Shown here: positions 1 to 6,710 of the stretch, piece after piece | Numbering within the stretch: the first letter of the stretch is position 1 | Layout: the number at the start of each line of letters is the position of its first letter | Source: an uncultured Methylophaga sp. | GTDB taxonomy: Bacteria; Pseudomonadota; Gammaproteobacteria; Nitrosococcales; Methylophagaceae | DNA: 12,808 nt | Direction: 5' to 3' | Assembly: GCA_947631375.1 (NCBI GenBank) | Contig: CANRLD010000036.1 | Location: forward strand, 1-12,808 | Notes under the pieces: model-generated | Databases searched by the model: none | Seen by the model: the letters and a program-made list of their open reading frames with translations, nothing else | Told to the model about the DNA's origin: nothing | Program-made: the position numbers and the translations under genes

Positions 1-21
1 CAATCCGGGCTTTGGTATTCG

Positions 22-97
22 TGGTGGCTCGACCTGGAATCGAACCAGGGACACAGGGATTTTCAGTCCCTTGCTCTACCAACTGAGCTATCGAGCC
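22..97 (-). tRNA. tRNA-Phe (anticodon GAA)
   Basis: On the minus strand this 76-base stretch folds as a complete tRNA. The acceptor stem GGCTCGA pairs with TCGAGCC over 7 bp. The D-arm contains GCTCAGTTGGTAGAGC. The anticodon loop is CTGAAAA on a 5-bp stem, with anticodon GAA at 64-62. The T-arm is CCTGG-TTCGATT-CCAGG. The 3' CCA is encoded, as is usual in gammaproteobacteria. GAA reads the UUC and UUU phenylalanine codons. The A-rich anticodon loop is typical of bacterial tRNA-Phe. The gene lies downstream of the mutL block on the same strand but has its own promoter. Any terminator or further tRNA lies beyond the left edge. Confidence 0.97.
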
Positions 98-110
98 AAC
101 AAGGTGCGGT

Positions 111-139
111 ATTAAACCTGTCCTGACGATGCCTGTCAA
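111..139 (-). promoter_or_regulatory. sigma70-type promoter of tRNA-Phe
   Basis: On the minus strand a perfect -35 box TTGACA (139-134) is separated by 17 bases from TTTAAT (116-111), a good -10 box. Transcription would start near 104, about 7 bases before the mature tRNA 5' end at 97. The sequence between the -10 box and the tRNA is GC-rich (ACCGCACC). Such a discriminator is typical of stable-RNA promoters under stringent control, although that regulation is inferred. Confidence 0.8.
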
Positions 140-224
140 GTTATGCAGTTAAATCCATGGGCTGGATATTGTCTTGTTGATCCAATGGGCGCTGTCACGG
201 CGTGTTAGTTTGTCGTGTCGAGCT

Positions 225-256
225 GTTAGCAAGCTGCTGCTGAACGATTTTTTATT
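225..256 (+). terminator. weak terminator-like hairpin, plus-strand sense
   Basis: GTTAGCA (225-231) can pair with TGCTgAAC (238-245, one bulged G) around a 6-base loop. Six T residues follow at 248-253. This resembles an intrinsic terminator reading rightwards, but no plus-strand gene lies to its left in the window. It could limit antisense transcription or be chance. In the minus direction the hairpin has no T-tract, so it is not an obvious terminator for the mutL block. Nothing else is recognisable in the roughly 160 bases between the tRNA promoter and the small ORF ending at 299. Confidence 0.22.
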
Positions 257-298
257 AGTTAATTCAGACTGTTAATGATAGTGCTTGCCAGGCTCGGT

Positions 299-373
299 TT
301 AGTCAAAGGGAAACCACCAGGCAAAGGCGATGATACCCAGTACCAGGACGATGAAGATAAGTTCAATAATCAT
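299..373 (-). CDS. 24-residue hydrophobic membrane peptide (hypothetical)
   Basis: A 25-codon frame including its TAA stop starts at ATG 373-371. The A of this ATG is the last base of the upstream gene's TAA (375-373), giving a TAATG overlap. The peptide begins MIIELIFIVLVLG and ends AWWFPFD. It is essentially one transmembrane segment, with a Trp-Trp pair near the interface, acidic residues near each end and no basic residue. No Shine-Dalgarno is visible, so translation would depend on termination-reinitiation from the 374-residue gene. It has no recognised family. The junction type matches the nnr–tsaE junction in the same block, which supports it being real. A chance frame remains possible at this length. 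Confidence 0.5.
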   Translation of the reverse strand: MIIELIFIVLVLGIIAFAWWFPFD

Positions 374-1497
374 TAGCGGCTAATGGCAAAGGTTTGCGCA
401 TCGCTACTGCGCTGGTCGGCAAAGAATTGGTAGATCGCTTTCAGCTCGCTATTGGAAAAGCGGATCAGGATTAATTCTTGCCTTGGATGGATGAGGTTGG
501 GATCGCGTCCCATGGTGTGAGTATTGACGTTATAAACATAACTGGTAGACACCTTTTCATGCAAAACTTTGCCGAGGAATGAGCTTAAACCAGTCGGCAG
601 CGGCTCATCGGCATCAGCAGGGATAGTGACACTGACGGTTTGCTCACTGCCTTGTCGTGTTAAGCGGATACCGTGGCGGAAGTTCTGAATCAGCCCTGAC
701 TGAATAATGCCCCACAAGCCTTGAATATCTTCTTCGGTTACCCGGTGTAGATAAAACAGACTGTCATGTAATTCGGTGCTGTCGCTTTCAATTAATTCTG
801 CCATATCCAGCTGTTGTACGCCGCGGCTGATGGTGACTGACAATTGCTGATCCGCGTCAATATCTGCGTCGGCCAACTCGCTGACTGTCAGTTGTTTGAC
901 ATGTTGTTGCTGGCGGATTTGGGTGATGGAGGCGTCGTGATCAATATCGTCTCGTTGCAGCAGTTCAACCAGCGGGGCGGTAATGGTGTCGCCTTGTTCG
1001 GTGATGATGGTGACTGGCGCGATATGATCTTCTTCTTCGCTGGCCAGCTCGGATAATGAGGTTTGTTCGCGGGTTTCTTCGGTGTAGCGCAGGGTGAGTG
1101 GGGTGTCGGCACTGAGGCTGGGCTCTTCCATCAAACTTTTCAGGGTGGTGACACGCTGTTCAAGATTGGGCAGTGCAATAATGCTGTCAGGGCGAACAAA
1201 CACGTCTTCATATTCATTAATAATGATGGTTTCTGCTGCCGGGTCGGCCAGGTTTTCAACAAACTCTTCGGCTTCCTGCTGGCGAATGGTGGCGCTGTCG
1301 GGCAGTGTGTTGTTGGCTGGGCGAATGATTTCCAGTGGCAGTTCCGGCTCGATAACTTCTATGGGCGGATTAACGGTGAGTTCACTGCGGCTGGGCGGGG
1401 CGTCATTCCATAATAAGTAGCCAAAAAGCAACAAAACAGTGACGGAAAGAATAACCGCGATAACGGTGGAACTTGTACGGGCTTTGGCTCGATCCAT
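373..1497 (-). CDS. membrane-anchored repeat protein with a split LysM-like C-terminus (unknown function)
   Basis: I do not recognise this family. The 374-residue protein has a short basic N-terminus (MDRAKAR), one membrane anchor at about residues 11-30, and a Pro/Glu-rich stalk at about 31-65. An acidic middle (about 109-238) carries degenerate 28-residue repeats. The C-terminus resembles LysM in two pieces: HRV...LWGII at 251-265, and N325 followed by DPNLIHPRQELILI at 332-345, with about 50 extra residues between them. The topology is probably N-in with the bulk in the periplasm. The start is ATG 1497, with a GAGGCGG purine stretch 7-11 bases upstream. It begins 23 bases after mutL stops, so it is probably co-transcribed with amiB and mutL. 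The position and LysM-like end hint at envelope or peptidoglycan work (inference). The gene is intact. Confidence 0.85.
   Translation of the reverse strand: MDRAKARTSSTVIAVILSVTVLLLFGYLLWNDAPPSRSELTVNPPIEVIEPELPLEIIRPANNTLPDSATIRQQEAEEFVENLADPAAETIIINEYEDVFVRPDSIIALPNLEQRVTTLKSLMEEPSLSADTPLTLRYTEETREQTSLSELASEEEDHIAPVTIITEQGDTITAPLVELLQRDDIDHDASITQIRQQQHVKQLTVSELADADIDADQQLSVTISRGVQQLDMAELIESDSTELHDSLFYLHRVTEEDIQGLWGIIQSGLIQNFRHGIRLTRQGSEQTVSVTIPADADEPLPTGLSSFLGKVLHEKVSTSYVYNVNTHTMGRDPNLIHPRQELILIRFSNSELKAIYQFFADQRSSDAQTFAISR
460..759 (-). other. region encoding a divergent, interrupted LysM-like domain
   Basis: Residues 247-346 of the 374-residue protein. The first half looks like the LysM start (H-x-V ... 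L-W-G-I-I at 251-265). The second half looks like the LysM end (Y-V-Y-N-V-N, then D-P-N-L-I-H-P-R-Q-E-L at 320-342, where the family usually has a PGQ-x-L turn). A normal LysM of about 44 residues has roughly 20 residues between these parts; here there are about 60. The central Gly of PGQ is Arg. Glycan binding is therefore uncertain. Confidence 0.4.
784..1173 (-). repeat. about five degenerate 28-residue protein repeats
   Basis: Residues about 109-238 of the same protein. Each unit has a strand-like stretch (for example LTLRYTEE, VTIITEQG, ITQIRQQQ, LSVTISRG), then a core of hydrophobic-x-E-L-hydrophobic (LSELA, LVELL, VSELA, MAELI), then an acidic tail such as RDDIDHD or DADIDAD. The conserved Leu falls at 122, 151, 179, 208 and 235, so the period is 27-29 residues. 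The first copy (KSLMEE) is weakest. The copies are diverged at DNA level, so this is an old protein repeat rather than a recent tandem duplication. Confidence 0.6.
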
Positions 1498-1520
1498 TTG
1501 AAAACCGCCTCAGTGCATAG

Positions 1521-3188
1521 TTAGTCGCCTGAGAATAAGCTACCCAGTGTGAGCAAATCAAGTTCACGACAATAATGCGGATCGTCAAGCGCTGACGAGG
1601 CATTCTGCAGCAGCCATTGTTCTGCTTGCTCAGGTGAAACGGTTTCGGTTGTTTCCAGCAGTACCGACAGCTCTTGTGTCAATTTAGCAACATCCCCATC
1701 AGCAAGGCCGGTGCTGGTAAGAAGGTGTTGTACCAGCGTGTTTAAGTCAATGCTGGCCAGCAGCACCGGAATACTGTTAATGATAAGTGCGTCGGGCGCT
1801 TGCTGGAAAGTAAAGCCGAGGGCTTGCAATAAGGCTTGTTGACGCAGCACCGTTTGTTGTTGCTTCGCGGTGGCCGGAAAACGCAATGGCACCAGAATGG
1901 GTCGGCTTTGCAAGGGCAGCTGTTGTATCGCTTGTTGAAATTGCTGCTTACGCGCAGCAGTCATTGCGGCGGGTAAATCAAGCAAGAAGTAGGTTTGTTG
2001 ATAACACAGCAGGGCAAATCGTTGGTGCAACAACTGTATTAGCTGAATGGTGGTGGTTGATGCCGCCTGCGACGCAGCGGCTGCCGGGTAGTGCAGTTTG
2101 GGCGCCGATAGTGCGTGGCTGTGATAGGTCGAAGAGGCTTCGGTTATTTGTGGTCTGGCTGGCGGAGTTTCGGCTAGCGTTGCGGTGGGAGCTTGCTGAT
2201 GCAGGATATCGCTGATAGCACGATGAATAAGACCATGAATTAATCGGGTTTCCCGGAAACGTACTTCGTGTTTGGTTGGGTGGACGTTGACATCCACCCG
2301 ATCCAGCGGGATAGTCAGATATAACACATAGGCCGGATGCCTGCCGGCGGGAATCAACTCGGCGTAGGCTTGGCGGATCACCTGGCTGATCAGTCGATCA
2401 CGAATTACCCGGCCGTTAATAAAAAAGTATTGCTGATCAGTTTGAGGACGATGAGCGTCGATGCTTCCCAGCCAGCCGTGGAGTTGCAGCAGATCAAACT
2501 GTTGTTCAAACGCTACGGCGTGTTTGACAAAGGCCTGACCACAAATTTTACCAATGCGCGTCAGACGTTGTTCGTCAGTGTGGGCGATGGGCAGGTTTAG
2601 TTTACTCTGGCCGTTCAATACACACTGAAACGCCACATCAAAACGGCTTAATGCCAGACGTTGCAGTGTGGTGAGAATTTGTTGCTGCTCAGTACGGGCG
2701 CTGCGTAAAAACCGGCGACGGGCAGGCAGGTTAAAAAACAGATCACGGACGGCGACGGTGGTGCCAAGTGGATGAGAAACCGGTTTGGCGCTATCTGTTT
2801 CATGCTGAATTTGCCAGCCGCATTCACTGTCAGATTGTCGTGACGTCAGGCTCATATTGGAGACAGAGCTGATACTGGGCAGTGCTTCACCACGGAAACC
2901 GAGGCTGGCGATTTGACTGAGCTGTTCGCTGGAGGCGATCTTGCTGGTCGCGTGGCGGCTTAATGCCAGATGCAGATCCTGTGGATGAATGCCGACACCA
3001 TTATCCCGCACCTGGATTAACTGGCTGCCAGCTCCTTCAATGGTGACTTCAATGGTTGTTGCTGCTGCATCGAGACTGTTTTCCACTAACTCTTTGATAA
3101 CAGATGCCGGGCGCTCGATAACTTCGCCCGCCGCGATCTGATTGGCAAGTTGCAGGGGCAGGGCATGGATACGTTTTATGGTCAGCAT
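1521..3188 (-). CDS. mutL: DNA mismatch repair protein MutL (lacking the endonuclease motif)
   Basis: MutL is the GHKL ATPase that links MutS mismatch recognition to strand incision. Counted from an in-frame GTG at 3194, motif I is E35-LVEN-S40, motif II is D64-N-G-V-G68, HATSK is at 81-85, and GFRGEAL is at 99-105. The N-terminal ATPase runs to about 330, followed by a Gln/Ala-rich linker and a C-terminal dimerisation domain. Where endonuclease-type MutL has DQHAxxE, this protein reads LLDLPAAMTAAR. The terminal C-P-H-G-R-P type motif is degraded to HYCRELDL. The protein is therefore probably a non-cutting MutL like that of E. coli, working with a MutH-type nuclease (inference). ATG 3188 aligns best with family N-termini, but neither start has a clear Shine-Dalgarno. 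At about 555 residues it is shorter than the E. coli protein (about 615). Confidence 0.96.
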   Translation of the reverse strand: MLTIKRIHALPLQLANQIAAGEVIERPASVIKELVENSLDAAATTIEVTIEGAGSQLIQVRDNGVGIHPQDLHLALSRHATSKIASSEQLSQIASLGFRGEALPSISSVSNMSLTSRQSDSECGWQIQHETDSAKPVSHPLGTTVAVRDLFFNLPARRRFLRSARTEQQQILTTLQRLALSRFDVAFQCVLNGQSKLNLPIAHTDEQRLTRIGKICGQAFVKHAVAFEQQFDLLQLHGWLGSIDAHRPQTDQQYFFINGRVIRDRLISQVIRQAYAELIPAGRHPAYVLYLTIPLDRVDVNVHPTKHEVRFRETRLIHGLIHRAISDILHQQAPTATLAETPPARPQITEASSTYHSHALSAPKLHYPAAAASQAASTTTIQLIQLLHQRFALLCYQQTYFLLDLPAAMTAARKQQFQQAIQQLPLQSRPILVPLRFPATAKQQQTVLRQQALLQALGFTFQQAPDALIINSIPVLLASIDLNTLVQHLLTSTGLADGDVAKLTQELSVLLETTETVSPEQAEQWLLQNASSALDDPHYCRELDLLTLGSLFSGD

Positions 3189-3237
3189 TGACACAGTTTA
3201 TCAGCTGCGCTCAGTAAAGGCCGCCGCCAACAACGGG

Positions 3238-4608
3238 TCAGGGGATCATTAGCACATCACCGACATGGAGAGTGCTGGTTTGTAAATTGTTGGTGGATTT
3301 GAGTTCTGTCATATTGACCCGATAACGCTGGGCGATGGTGCTCAAGGTATCACCACGACTGACAATATGTTGCTGCGGTTTTAGCTGTTGGGTGACCGGA
3401 TTACGCTGAAAATAGCTGCGAATGCCCGATAACATTGCTTGTGCCAGTTTGTACTGATGGTTGGCGTCGTTAAGTTTGCGTTCTTCTTCCGGGTTGGAAA
3501 TAAAGGCGGTTTCCACCAGAACTGACGGAATATCCGGTGATTTCAACACAACAAAAGCGGCGGATTCCACTTGTTTTTTGTGAACAGGGCCAATACGTTT
3601 CAAGCCGCCGAGCACGCTGTTGCCTACCTCAAGGCTGGCTTCGAGGCTGGCAGTCTGGGACAAGTCGAGTAATACCGATGCCAGCAAATCGTCCTTGTCT
3701 TCAAGGCTGATACCGCCTGCCAGGTCGGCAGCGTTTTCACGATCGGCCAGGATCTGGGCGGCTTCACTACTGGCACCGCGCTGAGAGAGTACATATACCG
3801 AAGAACCACGAGCACTGGTGCGTTGGAAGGCATCGGCATGGATGGAGATAAACATGTCGGCACCGTTTTGCTTGGCACGCTGGATACGTTGACGCAAGGT
3901 AATAAATTCATCGCGATCACGAGTCATATAGGCGCGCATACCGGGTTCATCATTAATCAATTTGGCCAACCGGCGGGAAATCGCCAACACCACATCTTTT
4001 TCGCGAGTGCCATTACGACCAATAGCACCGGGGTCACGTCCTCCGTGTCCTGGATCGATTGCTATCACAATATCGCGCCGCGGCAGGATGGGGCGGTGTT
4101 TTTGTGTTGTGGTCAGCACGGGTTCTGGCTGCGGAGCTGGCGCATCTGCTTTGACGTTCTCTTTCGTTGTTGCTGCGGGTTTTTCTGCGGCTGACGGTGG
4201 TGTTTTGTCAGTGGTTGTCGTCATTGCACCATGTTTCAGATCCACCATCAGCCGGTGGGAATAATTGCCTTCTGGCGCTAAGGCCTGAATTTCATAATTG
4301 GCGGCCTGTTTAAGATCGAAAACCAGACGGAAGGTGTTTTTATCGTATTGCGCATGACGAATGTTCTGCAAAACAGCATTGTTCAAGGTTGGTGCGCGAA
4401 GAGATTTGTTGGCTTTTGCCTGTTTGATATCAATCACCAGACGGTGCGGGTTGGCCAGGGTAAAACTTTCGTATTGCAATGCTGCATCAAGATCCAGCAC
4501 GACACGGGTCAGGTTGTTATTTTCGGATACGCGGATATTTTCTACTGATGCAGCCTGCACCGTAGTTGCCAATATCAGTATTAACCATCCCAAAACTAAA
4601 CGAGACAT
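3238..4608 (-). CDS. amiB: N-acetylmuramoyl-L-alanine amidase AmiB (AMIN + Amidase_3 + LysM)
   Basis: A periplasmic zinc amidase that cleaves the amide between MurNAc and L-Ala in septal peptidoglycan to split daughter cells. A Sec signal peptide at about 1-19 ends in VQA-A. The AMIN domain at about 20-127 should target septal peptidoglycan. A Thr/Pro/Ala-rich linker runs about 130-175. The Amidase_3 catalytic domain is at about 178-400, with zinc and catalytic residues visible in D-P-G-H188-G-G, E203 (REKD), H257 (SIHAD) and E366 (VETAF). The insert at about 280-340, rich in DLAGG and LLDLSQ-type helix, matches the autoinhibitory segment relieved by EnvC-type activators in this family. A LysM at 413-456 ends the protein. 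ATG 4608 has AGGA 8 bases upstream. The 101-base AT-rich gap after tsaE shows no convincing promoter or terminator. mutL starts about 40-50 bases downstream. Confidence 0.96.
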   Translation of the reverse strand: MSRLVLGWLILILATTVQAASVENIRVSENNNLTRVVLDLDAALQYESFTLANPHRLVIDIKQAKANKSLRAPTLNNAVLQNIRHAQYDKNTFRLVFDLKQAANYEIQALAPEGNYSHRLMVDLKHGAMTTTTDKTPPSAAEKPAATTKENVKADAPAPQPEPVLTTTQKHRPILPRRDIVIAIDPGHGGRDPGAIGRNGTREKDVVLAISRRLAKLINDEPGMRAYMTRDRDEFITLRQRIQRAKQNGADMFISIHADAFQRTSARGSSVYVLSQRGASSEAAQILADRENAADLAGGISLEDKDDLLASVLLDLSQTASLEASLEVGNSVLGGLKRIGPVHKKQVESAAFVVLKSPDIPSVLVETAFISNPEEERKLNDANHQYKLAQAMLSGIRSYFQRNPVTQQLKPQQHIVSRGDTLSTIAQRYRVNMTELKSTNNLQTSTLHVGDVLMIP

Positions 4609-4709
4609 AAAGTTGTTCCTGCCATTTACACAGGCTTAGTGTGTGTTTGTAATAATAAAAAATCAAGACTTTTTACATTACTTTTAATGAGATAGCGAGT
4701 AAAGCTGAA

Positions 4710-5162
4710 TTATATATGAAGTTTATCGCAGATTTCGACGGCGGCTGCTGAATAAGCCGTTAAGCTGATCTGCCGGCCAGGAGGCTGATAATGTAAGGTA
4801 ATGCGCAAATCCGCCTCGGGTAATACCCCTGCTCCCTGTTCTGGCCATTCAATCAAGGTCAGGCTATTGGCAGAAAAATAGTCTTCAATCCCTAAATAAA
4901 GTAGTTCTTCCGGATCGGCCAGCCGATACAGATCGAAGTGATAAACCGGGCGTCCGGCAATGGTGTAGTGCTCAACCAATGCATAGGTCGGACTTTTAAC
5001 GTTGCCAGTGTGACCCAGTGCATGAAGCAGTCCTCGCACAAAGGTGGTTTTTCCGGCACCAAGATCGCCTGTCAGGTGAATGCAAAAAGCTGACGCCGGG
5101 AGTAATGCTGCCAGCTCGGCAGCAAAATCCACGGTAGCTTGTTCGTCAGCGAGCCAACGCAT
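4710..5162 (-). CDS. tsaE: tRNA threonylcarbamoyladenosine biosynthesis ATPase TsaE
   Basis: A cytoplasmic P-loop ATPase that works with TsaB and TsaD to transfer threonylcarbamoyl from TC-AMP (made by TsaC) to A37 of ANN-decoding tRNAs. The 150-residue length is normal. Walker A is G32-D-L-G-A-G-K-T-T40. A switch-like segment SPTYALVEHY is at 57-66. HFDLYRL at 75-81 supplies the Walker-B-type aspartate. EWPEQ at 105-109 is the conserved late motif and carries the catalytic glutamate of this family. Its ATG (5162-5160) shares one base with the TAA stop of nnr (TAATG) and there is no clear Shine-Dalgarno, so translation is probably coupled to nnr. The nnr–tsaE–amiB–mutL order is the same as in E. 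coli. Confidence 0.96.
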   Translation of the reverse strand: MRWLADEQATVDFAAELAALLPASAFCIHLTGDLGAGKTTFVRGLLHALGHTGNVKSPTYALVEHYTIAGRPVYHFDLYRLADPEELLYLGIEDYFSANSLTLIEWPEQGAGVLPEADLRITLHYQPPGRQISLTAYSAAAVEICDKLHI

Positions 5163-6652
5163 TAATAAATCAGGTTGGCTAGTCTGCGCAGGTGGGGCAT
5201 TAAATCCATTGCCAGGGTGCCGCGTTCACCATCCAGTTCAGCCGCTTTATCCGCCGCCATGCCGTGCAGGGTTACCCCTACGCAGGCTGCATCCATCAAG
5301 GAAAAATGTTGCGCCAGCAGTCCGCCAATAACACCGGCGAGCACGTCGCCCATGCCGCCACTTCCCATCCCCGGATTTCCCCAGGTTGACAGGCGGGTAG
5401 GCGCTTCACCATTGGTAATAAGCGTACCTGAACCTTTCAGCACCACGACGCCGCCATAGCGTTTTTGCAGTTCATAAACGGCGGAAAAACGATCCGCCTG
5501 GATATCATCCGAGCTGCAGCCCAATAAGCGTGCGGCTTCGCCAGGATGTGGAGTTAATACCCAGTTATCGTGATGTTGCGGGTTTTTGCTGAGCAGATTC
5601 AAAGCGTCAGCATCCACGACCATCGGCAGATTGGTTTCTATCGCTTTCTGGAACAGGCTGATGCCCCATTCTCCTTGTCCCAGGCCGGGGCCAACGGTCA
5701 GCGCATTGGCGGGACGCAGCAGTGGATCCAGATCGCTGGCTTGTTCAACGCCGTAACACATCAGTTCAGGGCGGGCGATATTCAAGGTGGGACCATGAAC
5801 ACTGCGAGTGGCAATGCTGGTCAATCCGGCACCGACTCTGGCACCTGCTTCGGCAGCCACACGTGCCGCGCCCGGCATACCATGATCTCCACCAATAATG
5901 AGTAAATGACCGTACAGTCCCTTATGACCTGTGCGTTCACGGGGGGCAAGTCCGGCGGCATCATTTTCCAGACTTACCCGTCGGGCAATCGGGGTAAATG
6001 CTTTGTATATGGCCGAAGGTACTTTTAATGAATCAAAACATACGGTGCCGCAGAAGTTTGGCCCTTCGCCGGTAAACAGACCTTTGTTAAGTCCCAGAAA
6101 GCTTAAGGTGATGGTGGCACGAACAGCCGGGCCTAATGCGCTGCCGGTATCGGCATGAATGCCTGAAGGAATATCCAGCGCCAGCACCGGAATGCGTTTG
6201 GTGTGGTAATTGATGGCTTCAATGGCTAATGCGTATTCGCCACTGACTTCACGGCTAAGTCCGGTGCCTAACAGGGCATCGACAATGACATCGGTGGTGG
6301 GTAATTTATCCTCAAAGCGTTGCACTTCCGCGCCGGTAGCGATGATTCCTTCACGAGCAGCGATGGTTTCTTCGCTCATTTCGCTGTCATCACCGACCTG
6401 AAAGACGTTGACGCGATAATCTTTCGCTAACGCCTGTTTTGCCAGCTCAAAACCATCTCCACCATTGTTGCCGGTGCCGCATACCACCAGAATCCGCTCG
6501 GCCTGTGGCCAATGATTTTTGATAGCGTCCAACGCTGCGGTTCCTGCGCGTGACATCAGTTTCGCAGCGGAAACATTATGCTGCTCCATCGCAATACGTT
6601 CTAATTCGCGGGTTTGTTCCGCAGTGTAGAGTTCGTGTGGCAAATTTGACAT
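5162..6652 (-). CDS. nnr: bifunctional NAD(P)HX epimerase / ADP-dependent NAD(P)HX dehydratase
   Basis: Repairs hydrated, damaged NADH and NADPH. The N-terminal YjeF domain interconverts the R and S epimers and the C-terminal ribokinase-like domain dehydrates the S form using ADP. With ATG 6652 as residue 1, the epimerase shows CGTGNNGGDG (58-67), DALLGTG (125-131) and DIPSGIHADTG (160-170). The dehydratase shows HKGLYGH (243-249), VDADALN (346-352), LTPHPGE (365-371) and NPGMGSGGMGD (426-436). The open frame extends to a TTG at 6679 and would add nine residues (ending TIF). ATG 6652 fits family N-termini better, although only a weak TGGA lies upstream. The 496-residue length is normal. The gene diverges from queG, as in E. 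coli, and overlaps tsaE by one base. Confidence 0.95.
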   Translation of the reverse strand: MSNLPHELYTAEQTRELERIAMEQHNVSAAKLMSRAGTAALDAIKNHWPQAERILVVCGTGNNGGDGFELAKQALAKDYRVNVFQVGDDSEMSEETIAAREGIIATGAEVQRFEDKLPTTDVIVDALLGTGLSREVSGEYALAIEAINYHTKRIPVLALDIPSGIHADTGSALGPAVRATITLSFLGLNKGLFTGEGPNFCGTVCFDSLKVPSAIYKAFTPIARRVSLENDAAGLAPRERTGHKGLYGHLLIIGGDHGMPGAARVAAEAGARVGAGLTSIATRSVHGPTLNIARPELMCYGVEQASDLDPLLRPANALTVGPGLGQGEWGISLFQKAIETNLPMVVDADALNLLSKNPQHHDNWVLTPHPGEAARLLGCSSDDIQADRFSAVYELQKRYGGVVVLKGSGTLITNGEAPTRLSTWGNPGMGSGGMGDVLAGVIGGLLAQHFSLMDAACVGVTLHGMAADKAAELDGERGTLAMDLMPHLRRLANLIY

Positions 6653-6682
6653 AAAGATAGTCCAGAGGAATAAATTCAATCC

Positions 6683-6710
6683 AATATAATAGCCTGCATG
6701 GTCGATCCAA
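6683..6710 (-). promoter_or_regulatory. candidate nnr–tsaE promoter
   Basis: On the minus strand TTGGAT (6710-6705) is separated by 16 bases from TATATT (6688-6683). The fit to sigma70 boxes is moderate. Transcription would begin near 6676, leaving a short leader before the ATG at 6652. The boxes overlap the queG start region, so expression from the two strands may interfere. The assignment is by pattern only. Confidence 0.35.
6685..6690 (+). promoter_or_regulatory. consensus -10 box immediately before queG
   Basis: A perfect TATAAT lies 7 bases before the ATG at 6698. A start site at the usual distance would fall on or next to that ATG, giving a leaderless or nearly leaderless queG message. 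No matching -35 box sits 17 bases upstream (CCAGAG there), and there is no extended TG. The TTGACA at 6646-6651 is 33 bases away, too far to pair with it. Confidence 0.35.

Noticed and set aside
844..1420. Three overlapping plus-strand frames opposite the 374-residue protein
   Set aside because: They overlap one another and the minus-strand gene, which has a signal-anchor, regular repeats and operon spacing. They are by-products of its codon pattern.
4613..4709. AT-rich gap between tsaE and amiB as a terminator or promoter
   Set aside because: The only stem is A-T pairs without a GC core, and no -35/-10 pair fits acceptably (best: TTTACT-17-TAATGT, poor).
6653..6679. Nine-residue N-terminal extension of Nnr from TTG 6679
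   Set aside because: It uses a rare start without a Shine-Dalgarno and would run into the predicted promoter; ATG 6652 fits family N-termini.
6646..6690. TTGACA (6646-6651) and TATAAT (6685-6690) as one promoter
   Set aside because: The spacing is 33 bases, far from the 16-18 needed by sigma70.
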